From: Sinorhizobium medicae
Lineage (GTDB): Bacteria > Pseudomonadota > Alphaproteobacteria > Rhizobiales > Rhizobiaceae
Length of the DNA stretch: 64,000 bases
Reading direction: 5' to 3'
NCBI RefSeq assembly: GCF_007827695.1
Contig: NZ_VITA01000001.1
Location: 1 to 64,000, forward strand
Part shown: positions 8,852 through 19,245 of the stretch, piece by piece
Layout: the number at the start of each line of letters is the position of its first letter
Numbering within the stretch: position 1 is the stretch's first letter
Translations under genes and position numbers: made by a program
The notes under the pieces: generated by a model
What the model saw: only the letters and a program-made list of their open reading frames with translations
Database searches by the model: none
What the model was told of the DNA's origin: nothing

Positions 8852-9231
8852 TTAGCCTTGTAGGCCACGCAGTCAACTTCCACCTTGCAGTCGACCATCA
8901 TGCGCGACTGGACGCAGGCTCGCGCCGGCGGATGCTCGCCGAAATATTCCGCATAGATGCCGTTGAAGGTCCAGAAGTCGCGCGGATCGTCGAGCCAGAC
9001 GCCGACCCGCACCACATCTTCGAGCCCATAGCCGGCTTCGTGCAGGATTGCGATCATGTTCTCGATGGCCTTGCGGCTTTCCGCGATGATGCCGCCACCC
9101 GCGATCTCGCCCTTTTGCATGGCGACCTGACCAGACACATAGAGCCACCCGTTCGCCTCCACGGCGCGCGCAAATGGCAGGGGCTGCTTGCCCGCACCGG
9201 TTTCCCCAGTTCCATAACGCTTGATTGTCAC
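8848..9231 (-). CDS. RidA-family (YjgF) enamine/imine deaminase
   Basis: 127 residues covering one full YjgF/RidA domain: GWLYVSGQVAMQKGEI, ENMIAILHEAGYGLEDVVRV and PPARACVQSRMMVDCKVEVD. The arginine in PPARA lies at the position of the catalytic Arg of RidA, so it may hydrolyse reactive 2-aminoacrylate-type enamines released by PLP enzymes. That fits its place with a PLP-dependent D-threonine aldolase/dehydratase-like gene at 12433 in the same module. It is translationally coupled to the IclR gene. Confidence 0.87.
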   Translation of the reverse strand: MTIKRYGTGETGAGKQPLPFARAVEANGWLYVSGQVAMQKGEIAGGGIIAESRKAIENMIAILHEAGYGLEDVVRVGVWLDDPRDFWTFNGIYAEYFGEHPPARACVQSRMMVDCKVEVDCVAYKAK

Positions 9232-9265
9232 GCTTCACTCCACTTCTTATCAGATTCATACTCGG

Positions 9266-10033
9266 TCAGTTGAATGTCGACGTCTTCAGAAACTCCGCGA
9301 GGCGTTCGGTCCTCGGCTTCAGGAACATTTCGCGCGGATCCCCCTCCTCGGCGATGCGCCCCTGATTCATGAAGATCACCCGGGACGAAACCTCGTAGGC
9401 GAAGCGCATCTCATGGGTGACGATCAGCATGCTCATGCCATCATCGGCGAGCCCCTTGATAACCTGCAGCACCTCGTTGACGAGCTCGGGATCGAGCGCC
9501 GAGGTCACCTCGTCGAAGAGCATCAGCTTCGGATTCATCGCAATGGCACGGGCGATCGCCACGCGTTGCTGCTGTCCACCTGAAAGTTGTCCGGGATAAT
9601 GATCCTTTCGCGAGAGCAGACCGACGCGGTCGAGCCATTTTTCGGCAAGTCCCCTCGCCTCGTCGCGGCTCATCTTCTTCACTTTGACGAGCCCGAGCAT
9701 GACATTGGCGGCGGCTGTCATATGCGGAAACAGATTGAACTGCTGGAAAGCCATGCCGGTCAGGGCGCGCTGGCGGGCGATCTCCCGCTCCGGCTTGCGC
9801 CGGCGAGCGTCTCCTGCGGTTTCGTAACCGATTTCCTGGCCATCGATCGCGATCGTGCCGCCCTGAAACTCCTCCAACATGTTGATACAGCGAAGCATCG
9901 TCGTCTTGCCCGAGCCACTGGAGCCGATGATGCTGATCACCTCGCCTTGGCGCATCGAGCAGTCGACGCCCTTCAGCACCTCTACCGCGCCGTAACGTTT
10001 GTGAAGATCACGTATTTCAAGAAGATTGGTCAT
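9266..10033 (-). CDS. Polar amino-acid ABC transporter ATP-binding protein (GlnQ-like)
   Basis: 255 residues from the ATG at 10033 ([15 protein letters not shown]). An upstream in-frame start would add 21 residues lying in the permease intergenic region. Walker A is GSSGSGKTT, the signature is LSGGQQQRV, and Walker B is [16 protein letters not shown]; the insert [19 protein letters not shown] is usual in the PAAT/HisP class. It drives the two permeases encoded just upstream. Confidence 0.92.
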   Translation of the reverse strand: MTNLLEIRDLHKRYGAVEVLKGVDCSMRQGEVISIIGSSGSGKTTMLRCINMLEEFQGGTIAIDGQEIGYETAGDARRRKPEREIARQRALTGMAFQQFNLFPHMTAAANVMLGLVKVKKMSRDEARGLAEKWLDRVGLLSRKDHYPGQLSGGQQQRVAIARAIAMNPKLMLFDEVTSALDPELVNEVLQVIKGLADDGMSMLIVTHEMRFAYEVSSRVIFMNQGRIAEEGDPREMFLKPRTERLAEFLKTSTFN

Positions 10034-10046
10034 CGGATGCGAAGCC

Positions 10047-10706
10047 TCACGATGGAACGGCGGTCTTGCGCTCGACGTAACGGCCGAAGCGCTCAATGCC
10101 GTAGTTGATGACGAAGTAGAGAAAGCCCGCGAAGAAATAGAATTCGAGGCTCATGAAAGTGCGGGAGATCACCTCCTGCGTCCGCAGGAGCAATTCGCCG
10201 ACCCCAATGATGGAAAGCAGGGTCGATGCCTTGACCATCTCGGCCGCCGTGTTGACCCAGGCAGGAAGCGCCTGCCGCAACGCCTGCGGGCCGAGCACAT
10301 AGGCGAAGGTTTGGGCGAAGGTCAGACCGATCGCCTTGGCGGCCTCGGTCTGACCTTTGGGGATCGATTGCAGGGCGCCACGCACCAGTTCGCCGACATG
10401 CGAACTGCAGAAGACGGCCAGCGCCAGAACGCCGGCCTGGAACGGCCCGAGATCGATGCCGATGGCGCTCAGGACGTAATAGCTCGCGAGCACAAGGACG
10501 AGTACCGGCGTGCCGCGGATGAAATCGGTATAACCGCGCACGATCCATCTGACGGGTCTGTATCCATAGACAAGCGCCAGACCGACGAAAACGCCCAACA
10601 CCGTGCCGGCGACGATAGAGAGAAATGAGATCGAGACGGAAATCCCGAGCCCTTTGAAAAGCGGAATGCGGGCGAGCCAAAGCTGATCGATGAAAGAGAC
10701 GTCCAT
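10047..10706 (-). CDS. Polar amino-acid ABC transporter permease
   Basis: 219 residues beginning [19 protein letters not shown]; the longer open frame extending to 11438 is a read-through of neighbouring coding sequence. Five membrane segments, and the HisM/GlnP motif [15 protein letters not shown] followed by [20 protein letters not shown], which is the EAA loop for docking of the ATPase. It forms a heterodimeric channel with the protein encoded at 10712-11374. Confidence 0.92.
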   Translation of the reverse strand: MDVSFIDQLWLARIPLFKGLGISVSISFLSIVAGTVLGVFVGLALVYGYRPVRWIVRGYTDFIRGTPVLVLVLASYYVLSAIGIDLGPFQAGVLALAVFCSSHVGELVRGALQSIPKGQTEAAKAIGLTFAQTFAYVLGPQALRQALPAWVNTAAEMVKASTLLSIIGVGELLLRTQEVISRTFMSLEFYFFAGFLYFVINYGIERFGRYVERKTAVPS

Positions 10707-10711
10707 GGGGG

Positions 10712-11374
10712 TCACCTCGGCACAGCGAGACGCCGCTCCACACGGCGCATAAGCGCGGCGAGCAGCGAGCAGGTTGCGACATAGAGGCAGCTCGCGACAA
10801 TCCAGGTCTCGATAACGCGGAAGCTCTCGACATTGATCTTGCGCGCCTCGAAAGTGAGCTCGGGAACGGCGATCGCAGCGGCAAGCGAAGTGTCTTTGAA
10901 AAGCGAGATCATCGTGCTGCCGAGCGACGGCAGGACGCTGCGGAGCATCAGCGGAATGGTGATCGAGGTGCGGATCTGCATCTCCGTGAGCCCTATCGCG
11001 AGCCCCGCCTCCCGCTGGCCCGGCGGTATGGCGATGAGCCCGCCGCGAAACACCTCGGCAAGATATGCGCCCGAATAGATTGCAAGCGTCAGCACGAAGC
11101 TTTCGATTTTGCCGAGCCGAACTCCGAGTTGTGGAAGCGCGAAATAGCTGAAGAGGACGAGCACGAGAATCGGCGTGTTGCGGATCGCCGTGACATAGAA
11201 GCCGGCTGGCCTTCGCAGAGCCACGCTCTTGGAAACGAGCCCGAAAGCCGTGATCAGCCCGATCATGCAACCGACGACGATCGCCACGACCGCCAGGCCG
11301 AGACTGAGGGACAATCCCTGCAGAAGAAGGTCGAACGAGCGCCAGACAGCCGCGAAGTTCAAGGAGTAAGTCAT
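10712..11374 (-). CDS. Polar amino-acid ABC transporter permease
   Basis: 220 residues, HisQ/GlnP family, with five hydrophobic segments, the motif YVTAIRNTPILVLVLFSYF, and the EAA-type loop FRGGLIAIPPGQREAGLAIGL. It lies five bases from the downstream permease start, so the two are co-translated. It sits 60 bases downstream of the binding-protein gene. Confidence 0.92.
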   Translation of the reverse strand: MTYSLNFAAVWRSFDLLLQGLSLSLGLAVVAIVVGCMIGLITAFGLVSKSVALRRPAGFYVTAIRNTPILVLVLFSYFALPQLGVRLGKIESFVLTLAIYSGAYLAEVFRGGLIAIPPGQREAGLAIGLTEMQIRTSITIPLMLRSVLPSLGSTMISLFKDTSLAAAIAVPELTFEARKINVESFRVIETWIVASCLYVATCSLLAALMRRVERRLAVPR

Positions 11375-11434
11375 GGGGCAGCCATTCTATCGGACAAGGC
11401 AGCTCCGCCAGCCGGCGGAGCCGCCATGTCAGGA

Positions 11435-12277
11435 TCACTTGTACTCGACGGGAAAGCCGATCTCAGGCGGCGTTAGGTCCTTGCCGAACCACGTTTTGAA
11501 GGATTTGGCATAGAAATCGAACTCGACGCCGGTCATGGCTTCGTGAAGCGCCGTGTTGACGAAGTTCAGCCAATCCTGATCACCGCGCCTGACACCGCAG
11601 GCATAGGTCTGCGGGTTCCAGCCGTAGCCGGCATCCTTATAGCGTCCGGAATTCTGCGTCATGTACCAGGCGAGCGAGGACTGGTCGGTGGCGGCGGCAT
11701 CAGCGCGGCCGGATTCAAGCGCCTGATAGATCAGGTCGACGGACTCATACTGATCCACGGCTGCTTCCGGCAAGGCTGCGTGGACCATGTCCTCCGCATA
11801 CACGTTCTGCAGGACCGAGATTGTGACCGACGAACCCGCGGCCTTCAGCGCTTCATAATCGCCGTACTTGCCGTCCGCCTTCAGCATCAGGCCGACACCC
11901 TCGCGATAATAGGGAATAGTGAAGGCGACCTGCTGAGCACGTTCCCCGGTGACGGTCATGAATTGGCAGGTGATGTCCACCTTGCCGGTGGTGATGTTCG
12001 GAATTCGGGCATCCGACGATTGGTTGACGAACTCGATTTTCTCCGGATCGCCGAACAGTGCCTTCGCGATGATGCGGCCCATATCGACGTCGAAACCTTG
12101 GAGCTTGTCTTCGGCGCTCTTGAAGTGCCACGGCGCGTTGGTGCTGCCGGTGCCGAGTATCAGATGGCCGCGACTCAGCACCTCGTCAAGCTTGCTCGAA
12201 GCCTGTTGTGCGTGCGCAGGCATGCCCGCCAGTACAGCCGCGACGAAGCCCGCGGCGGCCGTGAATTTGCTGATCAT
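11435..12277 (-). CDS. Amino-acid ABC transporter substrate-binding protein
   Basis: 280 residues from the ATG at 12277, which has GGGGAG upstream; the open frame upstream of it lacks a ribosome site. The N-terminus MISKFTAAAGFVAAVLAGMPAHA is a signal peptide, so the product is periplasmic. The rest is a family 3 solute-binding protein, with GFDVDMGRIIAKAL and the bound-ligand region VNQSSDARIPNITTGKVDI. It is first in the minus-strand operon SBP, permease, permease, ATPase, RidA-like, IclR. The ligand is unknown; the divergent D-amino-acid lyase suggests a hydroxy or D-amino acid. Confidence 0.9.
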   Translation of the reverse strand: MISKFTAAAGFVAAVLAGMPAHAQQASSKLDEVLSRGHLILGTGSTNAPWHFKSAEDKLQGFDVDMGRIIAKALFGDPEKIEFVNQSSDARIPNITTGKVDITCQFMTVTGERAQQVAFTIPYYREGVGLMLKADGKYGDYEALKAAGSSVTISVLQNVYAEDMVHAALPEAAVDQYESVDLIYQALESGRADAAATDQSSLAWYMTQNSGRYKDAGYGWNPQTYACGVRRGDQDWLNFVNTALHEAMTGVEFDFYAKSFKTWFGKDLTPPEIGFPVEYK

Positions 12278-12432
12278 TGAAAGATCTCCCCTATCGTTCC
12301 CTTTTCTATCCGATATAGTGGACATAAGTCCTAAATACCGGATTGACCAATCAAAGGCCCTGAGCCATTACTTGTCAAGCAGGATCGGCTACATTCGCCG
12401 CCGATCTATTCGGAACGAGGAGCGATGCCTGC

Positions 12433-13491
12433 ATGACCCTGCCGATCGAAACACCCGCCGTGCTGGTCGATCTCGATATCGCCCGGCGCAATATTCTCGC
12501 GTTTCAGGCCTATGCCGACCGCCACGGTATCCGCGTGCGCCCCCATATAAAGACCCATAAGCTTCCACAGCTGGCCGAGCTGCAGCTCGACGCAGGCGCG
12601 ATAGGCATCACCTGCCAGAAGGTCACGGAGGCGGAAGCGATGGTCGAGGGCAGCGCCCGGATCAAAGACGTCCTGATCACCTACAACCTCCTCGGGGAGG
12701 AGAAGCTCGCGCGGCTCGCACGACTCAGTGAAAAGGTGACGGTGAGCGTCGTCGCGGACAATGCGACTGTCGTCGACGGGCTCGGAGCCTTTTTCGCCGA
12801 TGCAGGCAAGCCCATGACCGTGCTCGTGGAATGCAACACCGGTGCGGATCGTTGCGGCGTCGCAACGCCGGCCGAGGCGGCGCGCCTCGCCATGCGCATT
12901 GCCGCGGCGCCGGGACTGCGCTTCGGCGGCTTGATGACCTATCCGCCAGCCGATGGCGCCGCACGCGTTCAAACCTTCATGAGTGGGGCGAAGCAGCTCA
13001 TCGAGGCCAGGGGGATCGAAGTTCCCTGTGTTACGTCAGGCGGCACGCCCGGCATGATGCAAGCGGCCAAGGCCCCGATAGCAAGCGAGCACAGGCCGGG
13101 GACATATATCTATAACGACCGGTCGCTGGTTGCCCGTGGCGTGGCCTCATGGGATGACTGCGCCCTCACAGTGCTCGCGACCGTCGTCTCAGTTCCAAGC
13201 GAAAATCGGGCCATCATCGACGCCGGCAGCAAGGTCCTGACCTCCGACCTGCTTGGTCTCACCGGTTACGGGCACGTACTTGATCGCGACGACATCCGTA
13301 TCGACCAGCTCTCCGAAGAGCATGGCCGCCTCGTCTCGGACGGCCCTATCCGTCTCACGGTCGGCCAACAGCTCCACATCGTTCCGAACCACGCCTGCGT
13401 CGTGACCAACATGGTCGATGCGGTCCACGTCATCGAAGATGGCACGCCCAAAGGGACATGGCCGGTTCTCGCACGCGGCCGCGTCCTCTGA
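12433..13491 (+). CDS. D-threonine aldolase / D-threo-3-hydroxyaspartate dehydratase-like PLP enzyme
   Basis: 352 residues of the DSD1/alanine-racemase-like fold III family. The PLP lysine is K40 in RPHIKTHKLPQL. A metal site typical of this family is suggested by HIVPNHACVV near the C-terminus (His and Cys). Substrates in the family are D-threonine, D-allo-threonine, D-serine and D-threo-3-hydroxyaspartate; which applies here cannot be decided from sequence alone. The gene is divergent from the amino-acid ABC operon with 155 bases between, and probably degrades the compound that transporter brings in. The IclR protein is the likely regulator. Confidence 0.85.
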   Translation: MTLPIETPAVLVDLDIARRNILAFQAYADRHGIRVRPHIKTHKLPQLAELQLDAGAIGITCQKVTEAEAMVEGSARIKDVLITYNLLGEEKLARLARLSEKVTVSVVADNATVVDGLGAFFADAGKPMTVLVECNTGADRCGVATPAEAARLAMRIAAAPGLRFGGLMTYPPADGAARVQTFMSGAKQLIEARGIEVPCVTSGGTPGMMQAAKAPIASEHRPGTYIYNDRSLVARGVASWDDCALTVLATVVSVPSENRAIIDAGSKVLTSDLLGLTGYGHVLDRDDIRIDQLSEEHGRLVSDGPIRLTVGQQLHIVPNHACVVTNMVDAVHVIEDGTPKGTWPVLARGRVL

Positions 13492-13752
13492 TTGCGAACG
13501 GCGCATACGAAGCCGGAGTGACAGAACGAAACCTCGAATCCGACGAAGGACGGTAGTCCACTATCCTAGTGCAATTTAAAAATGTCGTGCTATCGTGTGG
13601 CGTCATAGACCCGGAACAATCGGGCACGGCATTCCTTTAATGGCCTGCAGAACGATAGAACTTTTCAAGAAACCCTTTCAGAGCATCATAAGTTTGCGTT
13701 GAAGTAATCTATTAAATCGGTAGCTTTATCTGGCAAAAGGATGGAGGCCGAA

Positions 13753-14778
13753 ATGAGCTCTAATAGACTTGCCGGAATAGCGAAATTAGCGCTTGTCGTC
13801 GGAAGCCTGCAGCTTGGCTTGGTTGGCCTCGCGCATGCGGACACGACGATCCTGAACGTGTCCTACGACCCGACTCGGGAGCTTTATAAGGAGTTCAATG
13901 CAGCCTTTGCCGAGAAGTGGCGGGCTGATACCGGCGAAACCGTGACGATCCAAACATCGCATGGCGGCTCCGGCAAGCAGGCGCGTTCGGTTATCGACGG
14001 GCTGGAGGCGGACGTGGTGACCCTGGCACTAGAAGCCGACATCGATGCGATCGCCAGGGAGAGCGGCAAAATTCCCGCCGATTGGAAGACCCGCTTGGAT
14101 AACAACAGTTCTCCCTACACTTCGACGATCGTCTTCCTCGTCCGCAAGGGAAACCCGAAGGGGATCAAGGATTGGGGCGACCTTGTCCGGGAGGACGTGC
14201 AGGTGATCACGCCCAATCCGAAGACCTCGGGCGGCGCTCGCTGGAACTTCCTCGCTGCCTGGGCCTGGGCCCGCGCTGCCAATAACGGCGACGACACAAA
14301 GGCGCAGGAATATGTGACGCAACTCTTCAAGCACGTTCCGGTTCTCGACACCGGCGCGCGCGGTGCGACGACCACCTTCGTTCAGCGCGGGTTGGGAGAC
14401 GTGTTGCTCGCCTGGGAAAACGAAGCCTATCTGTCGCTGGAAGAGCTCGGCCCTGACAATTTTGACATAGTAACCCCGTCTATTTCGATCAAGGCGGAAC
14501 CACCCGTGGCGCTCGTCGATGGCAATGTCGAACGCAAGGGCACGCGTAAGGTGGCGGAAGCCTATCTCGACTATCTCTACAGTGATGCCGGCCAGAAGAT
14601 CGCGGCCAAGCATTATTACCGGCCGTTCAAGCCGGAAGCGGCAGACCCTGAGGACACCGCCCGCTTCAAGGAATTGAAGCTGGTCACGATCAACGACTTC
14701 GGCGGCTGGAAGGAAGCTCAACCGAAATTCTTCGGCGATGGCGGAATTTTCGACCAGATTTACAGACCGGGGCAATGA
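13753..14778 (+). CDS. cysP: Periplasmic sulfate-binding protein
   Basis: 341 residues. Start chosen at 13753 because GGAGG lies five bases upstream; the ATG at 13741 has a purine run directly abutting it. A signal peptide ends near LAHA. The mature protein has [13 protein letters not shown] and [20 protein letters not shown], the sulfate-coordinating loop of Sbp/CysP, and [24 protein letters not shown]. It delivers sulfate or thiosulfate to CysTW. The 260 bases upstream (13492-13752) are AT-rich and hold the promoter, but no clear CysB box or sigma-54 site was recognised there. Confidence 0.95.
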   Translation: MSSNRLAGIAKLALVVGSLQLGLVGLAHADTTILNVSYDPTRELYKEFNAAFAEKWRADTGETVTIQTSHGGSGKQARSVIDGLEADVVTLALEADIDAIARESGKIPADWKTRLDNNSSPYTSTIVFLVRKGNPKGIKDWGDLVREDVQVITPNPKTSGGARWNFLAAWAWARAANNGDDTKAQEYVTQLFKHVPVLDTGARGATTTFVQRGLGDVLLAWENEAYLSLEELGPDNFDIVTPSISIKAEPPVALVDGNVERKGTRKVAEAYLDYLYSDAGQKIAAKHYYRPFKPEAADPEDTARFKELKLVTINDFGGWKEAQPKFFGDGGIFDQIYRPGQ

Positions 14779-15641
14779 TAGCCATGGCCGCTCGCACTAG
14801 CACGCGGTGGCGATTTCGGCAGCCGAGCGTCATTCCGGGATTCGGATTGGCGCTCGGCGTCACGCTGGCATGGCTCACCATCATCGTTCTCGTCCCCCTC
14901 TCCGGACTGCTTTGGCGGTCCAGCAGCCTTGGCTGGTCGAAATTCGCGGAACTGGCGCTTGACGAGCGCACGGTCAATGCATTGACGATCAGCTTCGGCA
15001 CCGCCTTCATAGCGGCGGTCGTCAATCTCGTTTTCGGCGTGCTCCTCGCCTGGGTTCTCGTGCGCTACCGTTTCCCCGGAAAACGCGTGATCGACGCCAT
15101 GGTCGATCTGCCCTTTGCGCTGCCGACGGCTGTCGCCGGCATCGCCCTGACAACTCTTTACGCGCCGAACGGCTGGATCGGTTCGCTACTCGCCCCACTT
15201 GGTATCAAGGTCGCCTTCACGCCTGCCGGCATAGTGGTGGCACTGATCTTCGTCGGCTTGCCCTTCGTCGTGCGCACGGTGCAGCCCATCATGGAAGAGA
15301 TAGACAAGGAAGTCGAAGAAGCGGCTGCTACCCTGGGCGCCACGCGCTTCCAGACGATCAGCCGGGTCTTGCTGCCCGGTCTGCTGCCCGCCGGCCTGAC
15401 AGGCTTCGCGCTCGCCTTTGCCCGCGGCGTCGGCGAATACGGATCGGTAATCTTCATCGCCGGCAATCTCCCCTACGTTTCCGAAATCGCACCGCTTCTG
15501 ATCGTCATCCGGCTTGAAGAATTCAACTATCCGGCGGCAACCGCGATTGCAGGGGTGATGCTCCTGCTGTCCTTCCTCATGCTGTTGGTCATCAACGTGA
15601 TCCAGGCGTGGAGCAGACGGAGATACGGTTATGGCGCATGA
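14775..15641 (+). CDS. cysT: Sulfate ABC transporter permease CysT (CysU)
   Basis: 288 residues, six membrane segments. The family motif [20 protein letters not shown] is present, as is the EAA-loop [20 protein letters not shown]. The start overlaps the binding-protein stop by ATGA; a second ATG nine bases later is possible. It forms the inner-membrane sulfate channel with CysW. Confidence 0.95.
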   Translation: MIAMAARTSTRWRFRQPSVIPGFGLALGVTLAWLTIIVLVPLSGLLWRSSSLGWSKFAELALDERTVNALTISFGTAFIAAVVNLVFGVLLAWVLVRYRFPGKRVIDAMVDLPFALPTAVAGIALTTLYAPNGWIGSLLAPLGIKVAFTPAGIVVALIFVGLPFVVRTVQPIMEEIDKEVEEAAATLGATRFQTISRVLLPGLLPAGLTGFALAFARGVGEYGSVIFIAGNLPYVSEIAPLLIVIRLEEFNYPAATAIAGVMLLLSFLMLLVINVIQAWSRRRYGYGA

Positions 15642-16497
15642 CGCTTCCAGTACGCTGGTGACGACGGCCACCTCGGAGACACGGCTTTCGCGTGGGATCC
15701 TGACCGCAGTCGCGCTCGGATTCGTCCTGCTCTTCCTGCTCCTGCCGCTCGCCACGGTGTTCATCGAGGCCTTCCGCAAGGGACCGGCGGAGTTCTTTGC
15801 CGCGCTTCGCGATCCGGAAACCTTTTCGGCAATCCGCCTGACGCTCCTGGTTGCGGGCATCGCCGTGCCGCTCAATCTCGTCTTCGGGGTGGCAGCCGCC
15901 TGGGCGATCGCGAAATTCGAATTCAAGGGCAAGGCGTTCCTGACGACGTTGATCGACCTGCCCTTCTCGGTTTCGCCCGTGATTTCCGGCCTCGTCTTCG
16001 TGCTGCTCTTCAGCTCACAGAGCATGCTCGGCCCCCTCCTGCAAAGCTACGACATCCAGATTCTCTTCGCCGTGCCGGGCCTTGTGCTCGCCACCGTCTT
16101 CGTGACTTTCCCCTTCGTCGCCCGAGAATTGATCCCGCTGATGCAGGAACAGGGGACGGCGGATGAGGAGGCGGCGCTCTCGCTCGGAGCCACCGGCTGG
16201 CAGACCTTCTGGCATGTCACGCTTCCCAACATAAAATGGGGACTGCTCTATGGCGTGCTTCTTTGCAATGCCCGCGCCATGGGCGAGTTCGGCGCGGTTT
16301 CGGTCGTCTCCGGTCATATACGCGGGCAGACCAACACGATGCCGTTGCAGGTCGAAATCCTCTATAATGAATACAATTTCGTAGCCGCCTTTGCGGTGGC
16401 GGCGCTGCTTGCGCTCCTTGCGCTGGTGACGCTCGTTTTGAAAACGGCTCTTGAACTCCGCTACAGCGACGAGATCGCTGCAAGCCGCAGGCATTGA
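15631..16497 (+). CDS. cysW: Sulfate ABC transporter permease CysW
   Basis: 288 residues, six membrane segments. FSVSPVISGLVFVLLFSSQS and the EAA loop DEEAALSLGATGWQTFWHV are CysW hallmarks, as is MGEFGAVSVVSGHIRGQTNT. It overlaps cysT by 11 bases, so the two channel subunits are co-translated. Confidence 0.95.
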   Translation: MAHDASSTLVTTATSETRLSRGILTAVALGFVLLFLLLPLATVFIEAFRKGPAEFFAALRDPETFSAIRLTLLVAGIAVPLNLVFGVAAAWAIAKFEFKGKAFLTTLIDLPFSVSPVISGLVFVLLFSSQSMLGPLLQSYDIQILFAVPGLVLATVFVTFPFVARELIPLMQEQGTADEEAALSLGATGWQTFWHVTLPNIKWGLLYGVLLCNARAMGEFGAVSVVSGHIRGQTNTMPLQVEILYNEYNFVAAFAVAALLALLALVTLVLKTALELRYSDEIAASRRH

Positions 16498-16512
16498 AAG
16501 GTCCAGACCTCC

Positions 16513-17616
16513 ATGGAAGTCCGCGTCCAAAACATTCGCAAGGAATTCGCCCGCTTTCCCGCGCTCGATAACGTGTCCCTCGACATCCCTTCCGGCGAAT
16601 TGATAGCCCTGCTCGGTCCCTCAGGCTCCGGAAAGACCACACTGCTCAGGCTGGTCGCCGGGCTCGAAAGCCCGACGGGAGGCACGATATTCTTCGGTGA
16701 TGACGATGCTTCGAAAAAGACCGTGCAGGAGCGGAACATCGGCTTCGTCTTCCAGCATTACGCGCTTTTCCGGCACATGACAGTGCTCGACAACGTCGCT
16801 TTCGGGCTGAAGGTCCGCACGGCCAAACGGCGTCCCCCGGCCGCTGAAATCCGCCGCAGGGCGCTCGATCTGCTCGATCTCGTGCAGCTTTCCGGCTTGG
16901 AGAAACGCTATCCGGCCCAGCTCTCCGGCGGTCAGCGTCAGCGCGTGGCACTCGCCCGGGCCATGGCTGTCGAACCCAATGTTCTGCTTCTCGACGAGCC
17001 CTTCGGCGCTCTCGATGCGCAGGTGCGCAAGGAATTGCGGCGCTGGTTGCGGGAAATCCACGACCGCACCGGTCACACCACGATCTTCGTCACCCACGAC
17101 CAGGAGGAAGCACTCGAGCTTGCCGACCGCGTCGTGGTGATGAGCAAGGGGACGATCGAGCAGGTCGGCTCGCCCGACGAGATCTATGACCATCCTGTCT
17201 CGCCTTTCGTCTATGGTTTCATCGGACAGTCCAATTGCCTCGATGTCACGCTTGCCAATGGCGAGATCTGGCTCGAGGACCGGCCGATCGGCCTGCGCGC
17301 CGCGAACGAACCGGACGGTCCAGCAACCCTCTATTTCCGGCCGCACGACGTCGAACTTATTGACGGCTGCGGCGGCTGCCTCGCCGGGCTGGTCACGGCC
17401 AGCCGACGCGTGGCAGGCACGCGGCATCTCGAACTCGAACTCGGACGCACGCATCCGCGGGTGGAGATCGAACTGCCGCCGGAACGCGCCGCCTTTGCCG
17501 ACCACACGCGAATTGCCTTCCGGCCAACGCGATGGAAGCTGTTCCAAAAGGGGGAACGCCGGATAACGGCACGGGAAGAAGTGGTGGTGCCCGAGCTTGA
17601 AGCTACCGGCACCTGA
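16513..17616 (+). CDS. cysA: Sulfate ABC transporter ATP-binding protein CysA
   Basis: 367 residues. Walker [10 protein letters not shown] lies near residues 36-44, with signature LSGGQRQRV and Walker [16 protein letters not shown]. The C-terminal TOBE-type domain (about 240-350) contains [10 protein letters not shown], typical of CysA. It is the last gene of the sulfate operon, 15 bases after cysW. The operon as a whole imports sulfate, fitting with cysD at the left edge and the SfnB-like gene at 44991. Confidence 0.95.
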   Translation: MEVRVQNIRKEFARFPALDNVSLDIPSGELIALLGPSGSGKTTLLRLVAGLESPTGGTIFFGDDDASKKTVQERNIGFVFQHYALFRHMTVLDNVAFGLKVRTAKRRPPAAEIRRRALDLLDLVQLSGLEKRYPAQLSGGQRQRVALARAMAVEPNVLLLDEPFGALDAQVRKELRRWLREIHDRTGHTTIFVTHDQEEALELADRVVVMSKGTIEQVGSPDEIYDHPVSPFVYGFIGQSNCLDVTLANGEIWLEDRPIGLRAANEPDGPATLYFRPHDVELIDGCGGCLAGLVTASRRVAGTRHLELELGRTHPRVEIELPPERAAFADHTRIAFRPTRWKLFQKGERRITAREEVVVPELEATGT

Positions 17617-17744
17617 CGATGTGCCATTCGTCACGGGCGTGGCGCTTTTGCCCTCACCCGTGGCGCGTTCGTTCTCTGTTACAGACAACTGGATTGTGCA
17701 GGATTTCAATTCCGGTCGAAGAAATCCTGAGATAGAACCGTCCT

Positions 17745-19115
17745 ATGTCTGTTATCGAAGAACTCATGGCCGCACTCGGCAATGCCGTGCTCACCGGCGA
17801 CCGGATCACGGAGCGTTACCGCAGCGATGCGAGCCTGTCGGGGCGGACCCTTCCCCTGGCGGTCGTTCGCCCGGGAAGCGTCGACGAGGTCGCCGTGGCT
17901 CTCAAGATCTGCAACGCGCACGGCCAGTGCGTGGTGCCGCAGGGCGGGTTGACGGGGCTTGCCGGCGGCGCCAATCCGCGCGCCGGCGACATCGCCGTTT
18001 CGCTGGAGAGACTTTCCGGCATTGAAGAGGTCGACGCGACCGCTTCGAGCATGACGGTGCTCGCGGGAACGCCGCTCGAAGTCGCCCAGCGCGCGGCCGA
18101 AGACGCGGGCTTTCTGCTGCCGATCGATCTTGGTGCGCGGGGTAGCTGCCAGATCGGCGGCAACCTGGCCACGAATGCCGGCGGCATTCGGGTCATCCGC
18201 AATGGCGTGGCACGGGACAACGTGCTGGGGCTCGAAGCCGTGCTTGCCGACGGCACCGTCGTCTCGTCAATGAACAAGATGATCAAGAACAACACCGGCT
18301 ACGATCTCCGGCAGTTGTTCATCGGTTCGGAAGGCACGCTCGGCATCATCACGCGCGCGGTGCTGCGCCTTCGTCCTTTGCCAACCGGCCGGCTGACGGC
18401 ACTTTGCGCGCTCGACAGCTATTCGGAAGTCGTTACCCTGCTCAAGCGGGCACAGCAGGAGCTCCCCGGCCTCGGCGCCTATGAGGCGATGTGGGAGAGC
18501 TACTTCCGTTTCAATTCCGAGGCCGACGGGCTCAGGCTCTTCGAATCCTGCCCGGCTTTCGCAGTCATTGTGGAGCAGGATTTGCAAGGCCATGATGCGG
18601 AGAGCGAGCGGTTCGAAGCGTTTCTCGGGAGAGCCTTGGAGAACGGTGTGATCGGAGACGCGCTCGTCGCTCAATCGCAGAAGGAAGCACAAGCCTTCTG
18701 GCGAATTCGAGAGGGTCATGCGCTCGACCGGCTGCCCCTGCTCCTGAACTTCGATGTCAGCCTGGCGATCGGCGATATCGGCCGCTTCGCCGATGAATGC
18801 GGCCAGGCGCTTCGGGCAAAGTTCCCCGAAGCACATGTGTCCTTCTTCGGCCATGTCGGCGACAGCAACCTCCATATCGCCTTTTCCGATCCGGGCGCTA
18901 CCGAAGAAACGATCCACGTAGTGGACGATATCGTTTACGCGCTGGTTGGGACCTATCGCGGATCGGTGTCTGCCGAACACGGGATCGGCTTGCTGAAGCG
19001 CGACTTTCTCCACTATTCCCGCAGCCCGGCGGAGCTCGAACTCATGCGGCGGATAAAGAACGCTCTCGATCCGAACGGAATCCTCAACCCCGGCAAAGTT
19101 CTGGGCTCGGTTTAG
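17745..19115 (+). CDS. FAD-binding oxidase (GlcD/D-lactate dehydrogenase family)
   Basis: 456 residues. The N-terminal PCMH-type FAD domain shows PQGGLTGLAGGANPR and GARGSCQIGGNLATNAGG; the C-terminal domain ends GHVGDSNLHIAF, SAEHGIGLLKRDFL and LDPNGILNPGKVL, all classic for 2-hydroxyacid dehydrogenases of the GlcD/DLD/D2HGDH type. It oxidises a D-2-hydroxyacid (D-lactate, glycolate or D-2-hydroxyglutarate are candidates) to the 2-oxoacid. It is a single gene downstream of cysA (128-base gap), followed by an intergenic repeat. No Fe-S partner (GlcF) is adjacent, so a single-subunit enzyme is more likely. Confidence 0.88.
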   Translation: MSVIEELMAALGNAVLTGDRITERYRSDASLSGRTLPLAVVRPGSVDEVAVALKICNAHGQCVVPQGGLTGLAGGANPRAGDIAVSLERLSGIEEVDATASSMTVLAGTPLEVAQRAAEDAGFLLPIDLGARGSCQIGGNLATNAGGIRVIRNGVARDNVLGLEAVLADGTVVSSMNKMIKNNTGYDLRQLFIGSEGTLGIITRAVLRLRPLPTGRLTALCALDSYSEVVTLLKRAQQELPGLGAYEAMWESYFRFNSEADGLRLFESCPAFAVIVEQDLQGHDAESERFEAFLGRALENGVIGDALVAQSQKEAQAFWRIREGHALDRLPLLLNFDVSLAIGDIGRFADECGQALRAKFPEAHVSFFGHVGDSNLHIAFSDPGATEETIHVVDDIVYALVGTYRGSVSAEHGIGLLKRDFLHYSRSPAELELMRRIKNALDPNGILNPGKVLGSV

Positions 19116-19124
19116 TGTGGAAGC

Positions 19125-19245
19125 CGAGAGCTGCCCCCGCGAGCGGGCGAGAGAGGAGTACGAGGCTGCCGCGAGTCCCTTCGCCCCGCCTGCGGGGAGA
19201 AGGTCCCGGCAAAGAGATGAGGGGCTGCCGCGACCAGAGTCAAAC
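19125..19245. repeat. Rhizobial intergenic mosaic repeat with strong hairpin
   Basis: The gap between the GlcD-like gene and the RES gene holds a GC-rich element. CCCCGC and GCGGGG (19184-19197) form a perfect stem, followed by AGAAGGT and a GATGAGGGGC tail; GGCTGCCGCGA occurs twice on either side of the stem. This layout is common in intergenic regions of rhizobia (RIME-like elements, from general knowledge). It may also stop transcription between the two convergent genes. Its right end reaches the RES stop codon. Confidence 0.6.

Noticed and set aside
12320-12331. GGAC-ATAA-GTCC in the divergent D-threonine aldolase/ABC promoter, possible IclR site
   Set aside because: Arms of only four bases are too short to support.
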